A DNA stretch of 64,000 nt. Origin: Coturnix japonica (Eukaryota; Chordata; Aves; Galliformes; Phasianidae). The notes beneath the pieces were generated by a model that saw only the letters and a list, made by a program, of their open reading frames with translations, made no database searches and was not told the origin of the DNA. Made by a program: the position numbers and the translations under genes. The stretch covers positions 372,001 to 436,000 of the forward strand of contig NC_029528.1 in the NCBI RefSeq assembly GCF_001577835.2. The letters are read 5' to 3'. Of the stretch, positions 50,160-62,200 are shown one piece after another (within the stretch, counting starts at the first letter, position 1; each line of letters starts with the position of its first letter).

Positions 50160-50246
50160 TCATCTTCTCCAAGAACGGGATTCATCCTCATCTTCATCCT
50201 CATCATCATCATCTTCGTGCAAAAACAAATCTGAGGTTTCAGTCTC
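50160..50246 (-). CDS. RBM27: RBM27 coding exon w17 (C terminus, stop)
   Basis: ETETSDLFLHEDDDDEDEDE then DESRSWRR and TGA at 50160-50162. The acidic tail with terminal SRSWRR is the family signature. Confidence 0.95.
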   Translation of the reverse strand, partial: ETETSDLFLHEDDDDEDEDEDESRSWRR

Positions 50247-53200
50247 CTGGATGAAGAATAAACATGGTTTGAGACTGTAAGTTCCATGCAGTAACACAGG
50301 ATCTTGTCATACAACACAGCATCAGCCACACCGCATTACATCCCACAAGCTTTAAGGGAAGAGTGGTGGATGCTGGCATCGAGAAAGGGAAAGAAGCCAG
50401 ACTTCACAGGAAGCAGGAATGAACAACCACCCACCCTCTCCAAAACAAGTCTGTTAAATAACAGGAAACCCCTTAGAAGCCTTTAAGTGTTCATAATTGC
50501 AATCTAAGAATATACATAACTTATCCTTCAGTGGAGGATTAACACCAAGTAATAAAAAGATGGACAGCCTCTGTATATGTAAGAATGTGAGGTTTATCTT
50601 AGCAGTTTGCAAATGCAAGTTTTCAGTGGAGTTTTTTCCTTTTCTTTTTTTAATATGGAAATCACACTGGACTGATGAAAACCAGGGGTTTCTGGTTTGC
50701 AGAAACATATTCAATGAAATTTATTCTGCAAACAGAAAGCAGCATTCTAAAGGAGCTCTCATGCTAAAGGAATTACTACTTTACCCACACATTTTCTTAC
50801 CTCTTCCTTAGATTCCTCTTCCTCAACTTCTGTGGACACAGAGGGTACCTTAGGTTTGTACCATGATATCTGTAGCCTTCGGTCTTTGAATTTGGATCCC
50901 TGGTTAGCAGCCTGGATTGTATTTTAAATGAACATGTTTTTAAAAGGAAAATCAAATGAAGATTTTTTCAGATCACCAATTATGAGCTAAGCCCAGCGAG
51001 CACTAATCACTGCAGATCTGTATCTGAGTATCTCAAACATACATCACCTTCTTCAGCCTTCAAGAGCAACTTCACTTCAGCCTCAATCTACTAAATATAA
51101 CGCCCACGTACTATCAACCTAAAAACATTCACACAGCTCTAAAGTGATTGTGACATCAAATCCGTATCAGCAGAAAACCCACGTTAATATATGAGGTATT
51201 CCCCCCTTTAGTAATACTATATGCAGAAGCAACAGATATTTGCACTATCGAGCTCAAATGAGTGGGATCCAAACCTGCTAAAGTTTAAAGGCAAACACAG
51301 GCAGTTAAAAACACTTATTCTGGAGCCAGGGAAAAACAAATCCATCATTTCACTTACATTCTCAGCTTCAGAGCGAGATTTAAAAGTTAGAACAACACTT
51401 AGTGGGGAATCTTCTTCTTGGAGATCCTCAATATCTCCAAATTTCTATAAGAAGAAAAGTCGATGAGGAATAACAGTTAATGCTCTCCTCCAGAGACGTG
51501 TTCATCGTGTGCTACAATTGAATTGTTTTGTACCACAACAGTACCAAAACCTTGTTAGTTTTTGGACAGAATTGAGAGAGAGAGAAATCTGAACTGCATT
51601 AGACAGCAACACTGCAGCTCAAAAGCTCAGATTTATTCACATTCTAATAAATGGAACTTAATTTTCCAGGAGAAAAGGAAACAAGTGTATAACTGAAGTA
51701 AAACCAAGTAATTCACTGTTTCACTTTCTATTCTGCCCTTCAATACTACCCTACAATAGACTTGCTAAGCCATTTGGCTTTTCCTATTAAAATAATGCAC
51801 TAGGCAGCTAATGTAAAGCAGCTATAAAAGGCATTGTATTTACACTCCTGAAATTGTTTGTCCACAGATTGTTCTACGAATTCAGGATGAATTTGTTTGT
51901 ACTACAGAAAGAAAGACTTTTATTTACCTCCAAGACCTTGGAAAATAAACAGTTGCTTACAGAGTTCTTAGCTTGCCTCTCTTCGCAAGCACACACCTAA
52001 GGCATCAGATACCCACTTCATCTGAGATTGAAAGTGCAGCCCTAACAGTCAGCTTCAGTTTCTCTTTCTAATGTGACCTAATACTTACAGAGAAGTGCTG
52101 CAGCAACTCATCTTTTTCCTCTTCAATGAATCCTCCAACTGTTAGTGCTTTGGGACGATGGTCTACCACCATATGATTTAACATTCCCCTTCCTCTCCCA
52201 CCACGACCCCGTCCTCGTCCTCTCCCTTGGGCTGGAACCGTCTTTCCTCGGCCAGCAGGCAAAATGCCTAAACGGGCAGCCTGTTAGAAAAGAGGGGAAA
52301 AAAAGGCAAATAAAGTGTAAAGGTTTGAAAAGATTTAAAACTTGTATATATAAAACACATTAAAAGCATAAATCCTTACATACTAACCTCTACTTGTAGC
52401 TGATTTAGCTTTTTCCGCAGTTCAGTTGTGTCTTCTCCAGAAGAGAGTCTTTTGTGGAAGTCTAGTTCTGCATCCAGAAGTTCCTTTTGTGCCTTAGAGG
52501 AAAAGGTACAGAAAGTGAAAATGGAAGCGGAAAGCAGGACATTAATGCACACTTTTAATGTTTTACTCCGCTTCTTTAGTGGTAAACTTATGTAACTGAT
52601 ATAAGCAGATCAGTACACAACAGCCATACTTCCCTCTAAATTCAGTTCATTATGCTTTTGTTTGCATCCATGACTCTTCCCCAGCCTCATTTTTGGAAGG
52701 ACCTGGAGTTCTACGCTTTAGAACTGGAACAAGCTTGAATGAGCTGTAATTAACTAGCTCACCCAAGATAGTTAGAACCATAGCCTGCTTCTCCATAGTT
52801 ACCAGTCAAATTCAAAATACTGCTGGCAAGGTTAGTGATCTAACATGGTCACATTTTTAGGACGCATCATTAGAAACAGTTACAGAAGACAGATGTACAA
52901 GTGTCTTGCACAATCCATACCTCTGTCTTGGACTTTAATTTTGATGGCGTTGAGGCTGTAGATGAAGTTTTTAACTCATCTTTTAATTGAGATATTTTTC
53001 CTGCTAGCTCTTTCAACGTCTTCATTATTTCTGCTCTCTCTTCTGGTTTCATGGCCTTGTTTTTCTCCAGCTTGGATATCAACATCTGTATATTAAAAAA
53101 AGAGCAGCAACATAAATTCCAGCAAGAACAATGCTGAATGAACAGATACCTACAAAACCAGAATGCACTTAATGGGAGTCAGTCCAGTCTTACCTTCTGG

Positions 53201-56200
53201 CATTCGATTTGCTTTTCCAACATCTCCTGCTTCTTTTTCCTCATGTCTTGTTGGAGTTTCATTGCCTCCTAAGAGAATAAAACTCTTCCAATCAGAAAAA
53301 GTAGTCCAGCATTTCACGTACTTGAATGTCACGTTTTCTTTTTCAAGCTACAGAAGTGATGGCCATAATAAAAAGTACGAGTCTGCAAACCGCAGAAGTA
53401 TTAAATATATCTGGTCTGGAAAATAACAATGACATCTCGCCAATTGACTGCAGTGAAGTACCCTGCTAACTTTTTTCCACCTCCAAACACCCCTTGAAGA
53501 AGCATTTCCTATGCTGTCATTGAAGTTCCTCGTGTTTGCAGAAATTAAAATCAGAGAAATGCCACCAGAACTCCATCCCCTCAGAAAAAAGAAAAAAGCC
53601 CTCAATGTGCATTACCAAGATAGTGCCATAGTGATAAGGCTTATATTGATTGTGTGCAGAAAGCTACACGGTAACATCTGAGTTTTAAATTGCCTACCAG
53701 TTCTTTCTTTGTAAAGTACTTTGATCACTGCACTGCTCATCAACCAATGGATAGTACAGTACCTGCTTTTTCTTAAGAGCTTCTTGTATGTCATGAGGTT
53801 TAGATCCTGCACCAGGCTTCATAGCAGCCTTCAAGTTTGAAGAGCTATAAACCATTTTTGAGTGGCTTGTAGAAGTAGGAAATGTCTGAAACAGTAAAAA
53901 TGCATACACAAAAATACGTAATAGGTTAAAATCAGTCATTTTAAATAAACATATTCTGTGAAACAAGCTTATGCTTCCAGAATTAAGAAAAGAGAAAAAT
54001 ACAGCAATGCAATCAGAACACACAGAACGACATTAGTCTAACAATCAACCCACTTGGGAGCTATCAGCATAAATGATCATTAAAACACTTTCTGCAAAAA
54101 TTCCTTTAGGTCTTCATTAAAAAACTCCCTCTCAATCCTGATATCCACGAGGAACGCTGCTAACACTTATCTTTTGTATCAGAACTGTGCTGAGCTTGGT
54201 AGCATAACCTAACATCACACTTTTTGATCAAGCATTTAGAAAAGAAATAAGGCATCAGCTGTCACTTGCATGCCTCCTTTCTTACAAGAAATAACTTCCT
54301 TGTGACCAAGAACATGTGCTGCTTTATGACATCAGTGCTAATTAAACTGTACCAGCCCAAACTCTTTGCAGAAGTTTTCTGTAAGTTTCCAGTACCAGTG
54401 TAGAAGCAAAGCGTCAACTCTGAAATCACTGGGAAAAGCAATTAGATCAGTCAACAGAAAGGTGACAGCACACGTAAGCTTTTAAATTTGTTTAGAATGA
54501 CGCAGTATCAAAAATATCTTATGCTACTTAAAATGGTGACACTGCATCTGAAATCATTCTCCCTGGTTTATATAAAGCAGCTAACGAAAACTGAAAGAAG
54601 GAAACAATCACGTCACAGAACATCAGTGACAAAAGGAACAACCAACTGAGGAACTGCTAATTCTGTTCCATGTGCTAGATCTGTTCCCTAAGCTAACAGA
54701 TCACAGCTGTAAGTGAAAGCATTGAAGACGGTCAGTTTTCATAATCATACCTGAGAGTCCTCTACTACAGCCCCAGTCTGACTTAGATCAGACTGGTTTC
54801 CACCTGCTGCTCCAAGGCGACGTTTCACCGGGACCTTATTAAGGACATAGGCACCAGATGCCAGCGGCTTATTCAGTGCCTACATATAAAAAGATATTTA
54901 AAAAATGAAAGATCATATATGCTGAATTTTAAAATCATCTCTCACTTAGGGAGACTGAGAAGCTATGGTACTCTGAAGGTTGTTGTACTGTACCTTGGAC
55001 ATATTACTATGCATTGTCACAGCGGGAGCTGGGGTCAGGGCTTGCTGCTGAAGGTGAAGTTGGTGATGAAGAGGCTGTGAGGGTGACTGCTGCTGTTGTT
55101 GCTGCAGCAGTGGGGGTTGCTGTTCACTTTCCCTGTGCCAGTGCACCCTTATAAACCGATTGTTTAAAACTGCCTCTGTGCTTGAAATTGCCTTCCTAGC
55201 CTCGTCATTAGTTAAGTACTGAATTAGAGCAGCTTCAGGATCATTCTGGAAAGCAACCTAAAAGAAAGAGTTCATGAGAATCCTTTTCTTAAGGAAGAAA
55301 ATACATCAATCAGTAGGAAACTGAGCTACAAGTAGTCTGCAATAACCATATCCCCAAAGAAACCTTATCTAACATTCATACAAAAGTATTTTTTTCTAAA
55401 AATTAATCATCACACGAATGAAAACATACTCAGTACAATGTGACTGAGGTAGCAAGCTTTTTAGAACACATTATCAAGGTTCAGAAAGAACCAAAGCATC
55501 TTTTGGGCTAAGGCATAAAATTGTGAACTCAAAAAAAATATAGAGGCTTGCCTCTTGTCTTCATTTAGAACTTGAACTGAGGATGAAGGAAGTCGCTGCT
55601 TTCTGTAAAAATAAAGCAGTACTCTAACTACGTAGCTACCTGTGTTTTGCTTACATAGTGCTTTTCCAAGGGACACCACTGAACTGGAGCTACTTCTAGA
55701 ATGCAGTGTGGTAACACCCGTAGCATCTTGGCCGAAATCCTAAGTAATAATTCAGGACTTCCATACAAAACAGAGTTTTATAGAATCACAGAATTACCAA
55801 GGTTGGAGAAGATCTCCAAGCTCACTTAGTCCAAGCATCGACCTATCACCAGTATTACCCCACTAAACCATGTCCCCAAGTAAACATCCAGACATTTATT
55901 GAACACCTCGAGGGACAGTGGCTCCACCACCTCCCAGGGCAGCCTGTTCCAGCACCTCACCACTCTTCTGAATAAAATTTTCCAAACATCCAAACTCAAT
56001 CTAGAAGATCCTTTACAAAATGTATATGCAAGCTACTCAAAAACTTGAGATGGTTTAGATACTGCTAAATCTGCAAGCCTTTCAATCTAGCAAGAGCTCA
56101 CAGAAGCACAATGGGCCAAGAAAAGGCTTTTCTGAATTTGGTGTCCTGCTCTTCCTGCTTGCTGCTGCTTCTATGAGTCCTCAGGAACAATGTTTAGCCG

Positions 56201-59200
56201 CAGTAACCCAGAAGGCTCCGGGGGAAAATATCCACATACAGACATAAAACTGAGGAGGTTTTGTTTGTTTGTTTGTTTGCTTTTTACCTGAATGTTTACA
56301 ATAGTTCCAAACTTGCTGAAGTGCTCATTGAGTTGTGTAATATTGTTCAATTCTGGTGGAATTTTTCGAACTTCTAATTTCGTGTTAGTGTACTGATTCT
56401 TTTTCAGAAAACCTGGCTTATTCTGGTTATTATTTGCTTGCCTGGAGAAAACAAATGCAAAAGAGTCATTTAGAGACCTAAGTAAGGTAGCAAGTTAATG
56501 CATACTTCAATTTTCACCAGAGATTAGAAACAACAACCTCCCCAATATTTAGTCTCTGATTATACTGACACATTTTCTGACTCAGACATCTCAAATCACA
56601 GAGGCTAATAATTACTGTTTTTACAGCATTTATAGCAATTGAGCGCACTCAAGTTAGCCAGATGCAGTTGTTAATTCTTACTTTCCCAGCCATGGTTTCT
56701 TCAACGGTGGACATTCCAAACTACTTGGAGACCTTTTTCTGCTGTCTGGTTCAAGTACAACTCTAGTTACATTGCTGCTATTATTTGTAATGGGAATGGG
56801 AGGTTCAGTCTGAATGATAATATTGGCAGCTGGAAGAAAGAAAAAAGGCCTCTGTTATTTAACACATCAATGACAACACTGAAAAAGCTCTCATTTAAAC
56901 ATCAAAATAGGATTGAGTTTAAAAACATAAAACAAACAAACAAAAAACATTATTCAGTCAGTCAGTTCTGCTTACCAAGTTACTTCAGAGATCACTTTCT
57001 GGCCTAACTAATCCATTTGAGAAATACAAGCATATAGTAGTGCCAGCAGAGATGAGACTTTTGACCTACAAGACCAGAAACAGCTTGAAGAAATGAAGTT
57101 TTGGGCTTGAAAATTATGCGATGGCCATATGCCAAATACTCAACTCTTAAAGAGAAGCGTGAGATGTAAATAAATTTCTTACTGCTTTTACATGTGCCAG
57201 AGCTCTGCTGATTTCTCCGATGAAAAAAATGTCATGACACTTTCAGGCCTACAGCTTCATTCTTACATGAGGGGATGATCTTGGAGAAAACCTTTCACAG
57301 ATTTGACAAGGCAACAAAACAATTGGTCTGAAAAGCCACCACCATGATTTACAATTCCCTACAACTGGAATGGGTTCTTAGGCAGAACCAGCACTATGGA
57401 CCCAATCGTGATTTTATGAAATTCATTAAGATGGAAATAGCAACAATGATTTCTGCAATAATACTTAATATTCTTTACAGGGTGAATCCCTGCAAAGAAA
57501 CCAAACCAAACCAACCCCAACAAATCAAACAAAGCAAGCCTTTCTTGTCTGGTAAGTGAGAAACACGAAAGTGTAACAGCAAATACTGAAATACAACAAT
57601 TTTTTTTCTTAGAGATAGAGATCGTGAGGAGAAAGGAGGAGGGAAAAAGACAACTATGCTGAAAACACAAAGATTTCTTTCAAGACCTTTAACTTGTACA
57701 AAATTTCTTTCAGGAGAGAGAACATGTCACCATTAAGATACTACATCTACACTCATCCAGTTTCTGTAGACTGGGATTTCCATGAGCTAGGAGAACTAGA
57801 ATGCTGTCTGCAACAATCATTTTAAATACACCACCAGGTTGAAAAGAAGTCAGACCATCAAATACAAGCACATGCCACAACAGTACCCCACACCATGACC
57901 ACCAGAACAGCCAAGGCTCTTAAACATGTCCTTGGCAAATAAAATCCAGCTTCAAACTCCTGTTTAAAGCCACTTTCCTGCACCATTTGTTTTCCTCTTT
58001 CTAGCAGCACCCAATACTCAGAAAGTACCTTTGTAGGCTAAAGATAAATAAAAACCCACCCACCCAACCAATAATAATTTAAAAAAAAAACAACAACAAA
58101 AAACAACCCTTCTAACATTCCCAAGCAAGTGGTGATTTTTAATCACTAAGGGTGGTTTGACATGTAGATTAACATTAAAAATTATAAAAAGAAAAAAAAA
58201 GGAAGTAGAGATGTCAGAGATTTTCAGATACCTGAAAACTGCTGTGAAATACAAGATCAGTGTGAAATAAAACACTGCTTTCAGCCTGGAAAATGGAAAA
58301 ATAAACGTTCTCAGACAAAACCAGAAAGCCTTCCTACCTCTTGGATTTGTATCCATCTCCCCAGATGTTAAGCCAATTAGATTTGGACGCTGTGTTTGTG
58401 CTCTTGTAAAGAACTGCCGATACTGAGATCTACCAGCACTGGTAATACTAGGAGCTTCAGGGTTATAGCCATCTGGCTCATATGTATCTATAAAAAAACA
58501 GAGGAGAGAAATGTAAGAGTTTTTCAAATCATTAAGACTAGTGGCCAATCTTCCTTTAAGGCAATGCATAGATGTCCAAGAATAAGAAGTTGTTTTTGTA
58601 TGAAGCGAGAAGAGCGGTCATACGGACAACATGTATAGCTATAGAAGTCCTTAACTAAACTTTACACTCAGGTATATTTGGGAATATTCTCCTATTTTAA
58701 TGACTGCTACTGTCTGTCAGAAGTAAGTCTCCATAACTGAGTATGGATGACAAACTGCCTGAAAAAGAAATGTGGTACCTCTATCACAACCTTCAGCAAG
58801 TCTGTCACTGCTGCAAAGGGAGTAAGGAAAGATCAGGTTGAGTATTTATTCTTCCGTCTTGTCCTAAGATACAAAGAGATTTTCATTCTGTCCTACCCAA
58901 CGGGTAATATTACTTCAGAAGCTGATTTTTGGAGAATGCAGTTAAATTATTTCAATCAAAGCAAGCTGAAAAATGATGCAATTTGCCCAAAACTTACCTT
59001 CTTAATTCTCTTCACCTAAGGGTCATGTAAGAGTGAGATTAGCTACCAACCTCTAGTGGTGTACTCACAATGCTAATTACAAGGGATAACTGTGAGAAGA
59101 CAAGACGACAGAACTGACTCACATTTTTCGTCTAGCCCACGGTGCATTAAGGAGCATGCACTATTCAAATAATAAAAAAGGAACATCTATACAAGAACTT

Positions 59201-62200
59201 GAATTAATAAAACCCATCAAAAACCTCCACAGAAACACAGCAGAACCTGGAACAGAAATGGATGCCAATACAGAGAGATTCAGAGGATCCAAAACACTCT
59301 GGACGTCTTTATTCTACAATGACAACAAAGACTACAACTTAAAGCAGATGCCTCAGAACGTCAGCACTGATGTTCTGTCTGCAGCCAGCACAGCTTCAGG
59401 CACCACCAAGAACTTTCACTGAACTTGTGTGAGCTCAATCACAAGTTCTACCTCCTCTAAGATTCTTCATGCAATTGCAAGAGGACAATCAGTTTTACGT
59501 GTACCTGTGCAAGAACAGGACACGAGATCCAACTTCTGTAGAAGTTTAGGTGAACAGAATTACATAGTGGAACTGAAGTCACTGATACTTTGTTAGTTAA
59601 AACACGTAGAAATGGCCCTTGGAACAAACTCTGAAGCTGGAAGAATGTAGGGAATGTGGTCTGAAAGCATTTGGAGGCAACTGAACAGGGAGAGATGAAG
59701 ACCAAGCTACCCAGTAATTAGAGATCAGCAGATGCATCTTTTCCATGCTGATGTTCTACTAAGCAGCTTGAAAATGAAGGGATCCCTTTCTTATCCTACA
59801 GTTTTACTAGTTGGAAAATCTGAGATGGAAAAAAAAAAAAAGCTCCCTACAAACAGCTTTTGCTCAGGCAGTGACAGAACACTGCTGCTATAACTCACAG
59901 CAACAGCAGGATGATGTGCTGTCCACAAGGGAAGTCACCACTCTTTTTCGATTTGTGTTTCATGAAAGAAGACAAAGGTAATAACTTCTAATCCCACAAA
60001 CTGAAGAAATTTAACATTTAAATGCCAAGCAGATTTAAAATAATACAAAATTGCTTACGTTCTGATACTGTGTACAGTAGGTTCTGGGGTAAGGGAGGAG
60101 GCAGCCGTGCTCCTACGGGCGCCAGGCTGGGCACTGCACTTGTCCCAGGCTGCTCACGGTTATTTATCAGACCAGACTGAGTTAAAGGTGGTCCTACAAT
60201 GACATCGCAGATCAGTAACATCAATGACATCAGATCACTAACACACCACAGATAAAACGTGAAACAATTCTGTGCAATTAATTAATTCCTTGTAAACAAT
60301 CATCACAACTCTACCACATCAGAAATAAACTTAAGGTAGATGAGAAGCCCCACTTAGGTAAGTTACTGATTACAACAACCTTTTCCTCTATCCCAGAATC
60401 AAACAAGCTGTAAGCTTAAGAGTTAAATAAGTACATTTTTCTTCCCCAGAGCTCTATTACCGTGGAACTTCATTAGCTAAAGCAGCTCCTCCCTCAGCCT
60501 TGCCATGGAGAATCAAGGCTTGCTCACAACAAGACATCATACCAGCAACATTTAAACCGCTTAAAATTACAGTTCCAAACCAAAAGCTACAGGGCAAAAG
60601 GTGGTAACAGGCAAGGAATTTGTCTAGCTATTTCTCCCTGTATGCAGCACACATGTGCTCACTACTTACTGTATTGCCAAGGAAGGACACTTGAGATAAT
60701 ACTGTACAACATACTAAAATTAACAATGATCCATTGCAGCCTTCCACAAAATTACAGCCATACATAATTTCACCAGAAGCATCATTTTAAAATAACACTA
60801 CCACAAACAACAACCATATTTCCTAAGATTAATTTCATAATTAATCCTCCTACAACCACTTGGATATGATTTTGAGAAGCCTACCTACTAATTGCTCACT
60901 GTTAAACTGATACAGAAATTATTTTTCATCTCATAGCTGCTACGACTATGACAGCATGTATTGTGTCACTGGATTAGAGAGCAATAAAAGACAGTAAGCA
61001 CACCTTCAATATTCTTAGATTTTTCTTCATAGAATTTACATTATAAAACACAACGAGAAAAAGGAAAAGGCTGGACTGCCTCAGAGATCACTGCTGAACA
61101 GATCATGGGTCTATCAGGCATCTGCTGCTAAGAAACAGCATACAAGATAGTACCAACAACATTTCTTCAAACTTTCAGGAGATTAGATTTGCATCAGAAA
61201 ACAGAAAAGCTGTCAATCCAAACAACACTTGGGTTATGAGATTATCTGAAAGATTTTTCCCTTCCCAACCTGTTCTATTCATTTAATTCAATCTGGAGTA
61301 TAAGAAACGTCATATTTTACAAGCTGAGTTTTCAAAATTATTTTGACAATCTTTTGGTTACTACATGGCTGGAAAAGAAACTGCAACTCACTGTTTCAAC
61401 CATAGGTACCTTCCTTTCAGGAAGACGCAGCTTTAACTCAGTAAGGCAGATTAACGAAAAGTGCTTTAACTTACTTGGTACAGGAAGTACAACAGGAGGC
61501 GGTGCCTGTGGATGAGCTTGTGGAACTGGTATCCTCAAACTGCGAGCTGGACCCGGCATGGGAGGCAGAAGCATACCAGGAGGGGGTGGAAGTCCAGGAG
61601 GTGGTGGAGGAAAAGGAATCATACTTGGCAAGGAAACTTCATCTACTACTAAAGGATCGTTTCCATGATCAAACTGACAAAGATCACCAAGTACACAAAA
61701 TCCTCGCTCTGCAAAACAGGAAAATTAATTACCTTTTCAGGAAAAAAACCCAAACAAACCCAAAGTAATATAATCCCAGATTTTGCTGGAATTTTGTACT
61801 GAAGAATAACTGATATAGCACTACCACATGAATTTTCAGAACAACTCAAATTAATCTTTCATAAAAGCACACAAGCATACATTATGCACCATAAAATCTG
61901 TGGAAAAAAAAAGATGCATCACCTCTTACACATTAAACATATGCAGTGAAACCTTCTTCAGAACTGCTAGTTGCTGCATTTTTTGCCAAGGCATATACAG
62001 AACTGTGATCAACATCTGTATGTCAGCAACTACCAAATCAAAAGTAAGCTGCTTCCAGCAAGATCAGTTCGTTCTCCATTTAAACACAGCTAACACATAC
62101 ATGCATTTTCACATACGAGGTACTCTAAAGGCTTCTGCATTTTGACTTGAATACTTGGGAAATAAAAGAAAATTGCAGTAGAATAAAAACAAGGTAGGAA

